Positions 62,797-64,000 of a DNA stretch of 64,000 nt are shown here, piece by piece. The notes under the pieces were generated by a model. That model was not told the DNA's origin. It made no database searches and saw only the letters and a list, made by a program, of their open reading frames with translations. A program made the position numbers and the translations under genes. Numbering within the stretch: the stretch's first letter is position 1; every line of letters starts with the position of its first letter. Source of the DNA: Beroe forskalii (Eukaryota; Ctenophora; Nuda; Beroida; Beroidae); assembly GCA_011033025.1 (NCBI GenBank), contig WFMF01000583.1:1-64000 (forward strand), given 5' to 3'.

Positions 62797-64000
62797 TCTA
62801 TAGGATAGAATTTTTCAAAATAATACAGTTTTAGATATAATGAAACAACATAATTTAATGAAAAAACATAATTTATATTTTACAGCAGACTTGACCATGC
62901 ATTGGCATGAATTTATTAAAACCAATAGATTGATTTAAAACAATTACTAATAATTAATTCAATGGATAATTATTTACCCTATTTGGGGAGTGTAATTTTC
63001 CCTGTCCCAATTTAATTTCTTTGATTTTGGGACTGGTTTTTGGGACAATTGGGGCAATCCAGGGTTGTGTTGAGAAACACACTTTTAATATACCAACACT
63101 TGACACAGTAGCTGCTTGGACAGAACATAAAAAAAAAAAAAAAAAAAAACTTGGCCGCTGGCCCGGTCGATTTACCCCAAGCAGTCCATTCAAAGATAAA
63201 AGAAAAAGAAGCACTGAAAAAAGCATACTTGAAAACAATTGGAAGACAAAAGAGTCTTCACTTCCATACTCTCGTGTGGGGGTCTTGAGGAAAAAAATGG
63301 ATACAAAATGTATCACAAAAATGCTCAAAGTTTTGCGATTTTATCTTTAAAATATTATTCTACTTCAGGTCGCGATTTTGAGACACTGTCCATCCACAAA
63401 ACCTCATTTAATTAGCTGTGATCATTAATGTGCCAGCTGAAGCATTACCCTTTTTCACAGACATATTTACTTGAATAATGTAAGGAAAAGAAAAATTATA
63501 AAGGCCAAAGATTTTCAATAGTGCCGAGGTTTTGAAGACAAGCTAGATGTCGAACTGCTTGGGCCCCCCAACCAACCATGAACAATTCTGGCAACTCGAC
63601 TCCACAATTAAAACATATCATTAAACAATTTTTGATTAGATGTTATATTTTAGTTTTATTTTCAATATCATGATTTTGGTATTTAGTAGGCCAAAGTAAA
63701 CTAAAATGAATAATGTGGTTTGAGTTGCCACAGGTCAGGTACATCCCCACCGCAATGGTGAGAACCGATCTAGTCCTGTCCTGAGAAGTAAAAATGGTAA
63801 CAATTTGAGAAATTAATAAAAATAATAAATTAGGAAGAACATAAATTAATCAATAAAAATAAAATGGCAATAAAAATAACAGTGCTGATGTGATTAATAG
63901 ATTATTAAGTTAATAAAAAGGTAAGAAATGTTTGCTGTAGATTTAAAGATATTTAAATTTATGATATTGAATTGACTGTAAATAATAATCCATTGATTCC
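62797..64000. other. Upstream of the PIAS coding start
   Basis: Expected to contain the PIAS 5' UTR exon and perhaps its promoter on the minus strand, but no TATA or CpG-rich stretch was identified. 63130-63150 is a poly(A) run; ORFs on either side of it have no motif. The remainder is AT-rich. Confidence 0.35.

Noticed and set aside
63021-63350. 109-codon ORF across a poly(A) run
   Set aside because: The Lys run comes from the A-tract and both sides lack motifs; it may be the tail of a retroelement but ends could not be found.

Overview
This is animal nuclear DNA. Coding sequence is split into short exons with GT/AG borders, most of the window is intron or interspersed repeat, and the recognisable genes are metazoan families: an SLC18B1-like transporter, a CHST15-like sulfotransferase and a PIAS-type SUMO E3 ligase. 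AT-rich DNA, many miniature inverted-repeat elements, hAT-like, ISXO2/Merlin-like and CR1/Jockey-like mobile elements and degenerate TTAGGG runs fit an invertebrate, probably marine. The phylum cannot be settled from the sequence alone. There is no bacterial operon, CRISPR array or rRNA.

Layout. 1-3930 is a damaged second copy of the 3' half of the SLC18B1-like gene and its downstream flank; the good copy is at 38989-42955. 3590-10920 is repeat DNA: GC-rich hairpin units, a decayed satellite and elements inserted into it. 10928-21155 is a large hAT-type element with an 8-bp target duplication. It contains subterminal repeat arrays, SGNH-hydrolase and PHD-finger fragments and a CR1/Jockey-like LINE, which is itself split by a 2.9-kb poly(A)-tailed insertion. 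22370-27010 is a palindromic composite element with an ISXO2-type (Merlin/IS1595-like) transposase fragment, two inverted copies of a CCHC zinc-knuckle gene and 11-bp minisatellite arms.

The SLC18B1-like gene runs on the + strand from about 22091 (likely first coding exon) or 27143 (first certain exon) to the stop at 41429. A CHST15-like sulfotransferase lies on the opposite strand inside one of its introns (29383-30642). From 45191 to 62785 the minus strand carries a PIAS gene: SAP exon, PINIT exons, SP-RING exons, SUMO-interacting motif exon and Ser/Gln-rich C-terminus. Nearly all splice phases agree. Its introns hold minisatellites, a basic 220-residue ORF on the same strand, and on the opposite strand a possible small gene with a CArG/TATA promoter.

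The three main genes have no obvious shared pathway. Vesicular polyamine-type transport, Golgi glycan sulfation and nuclear SUMO ligation look like independent neighbours. The points most worth checking are the SP-RING intron that lacks a GT donor and has 8-bp direct repeats at its ends, the palindromic transposase/zinc-knuckle element, the nested transposon stack with readable target duplications, the small antisense gene, and the error-rich duplicate at the window start, which may be an assembly artefact. All calls come from reading the sequence; no database search was run.
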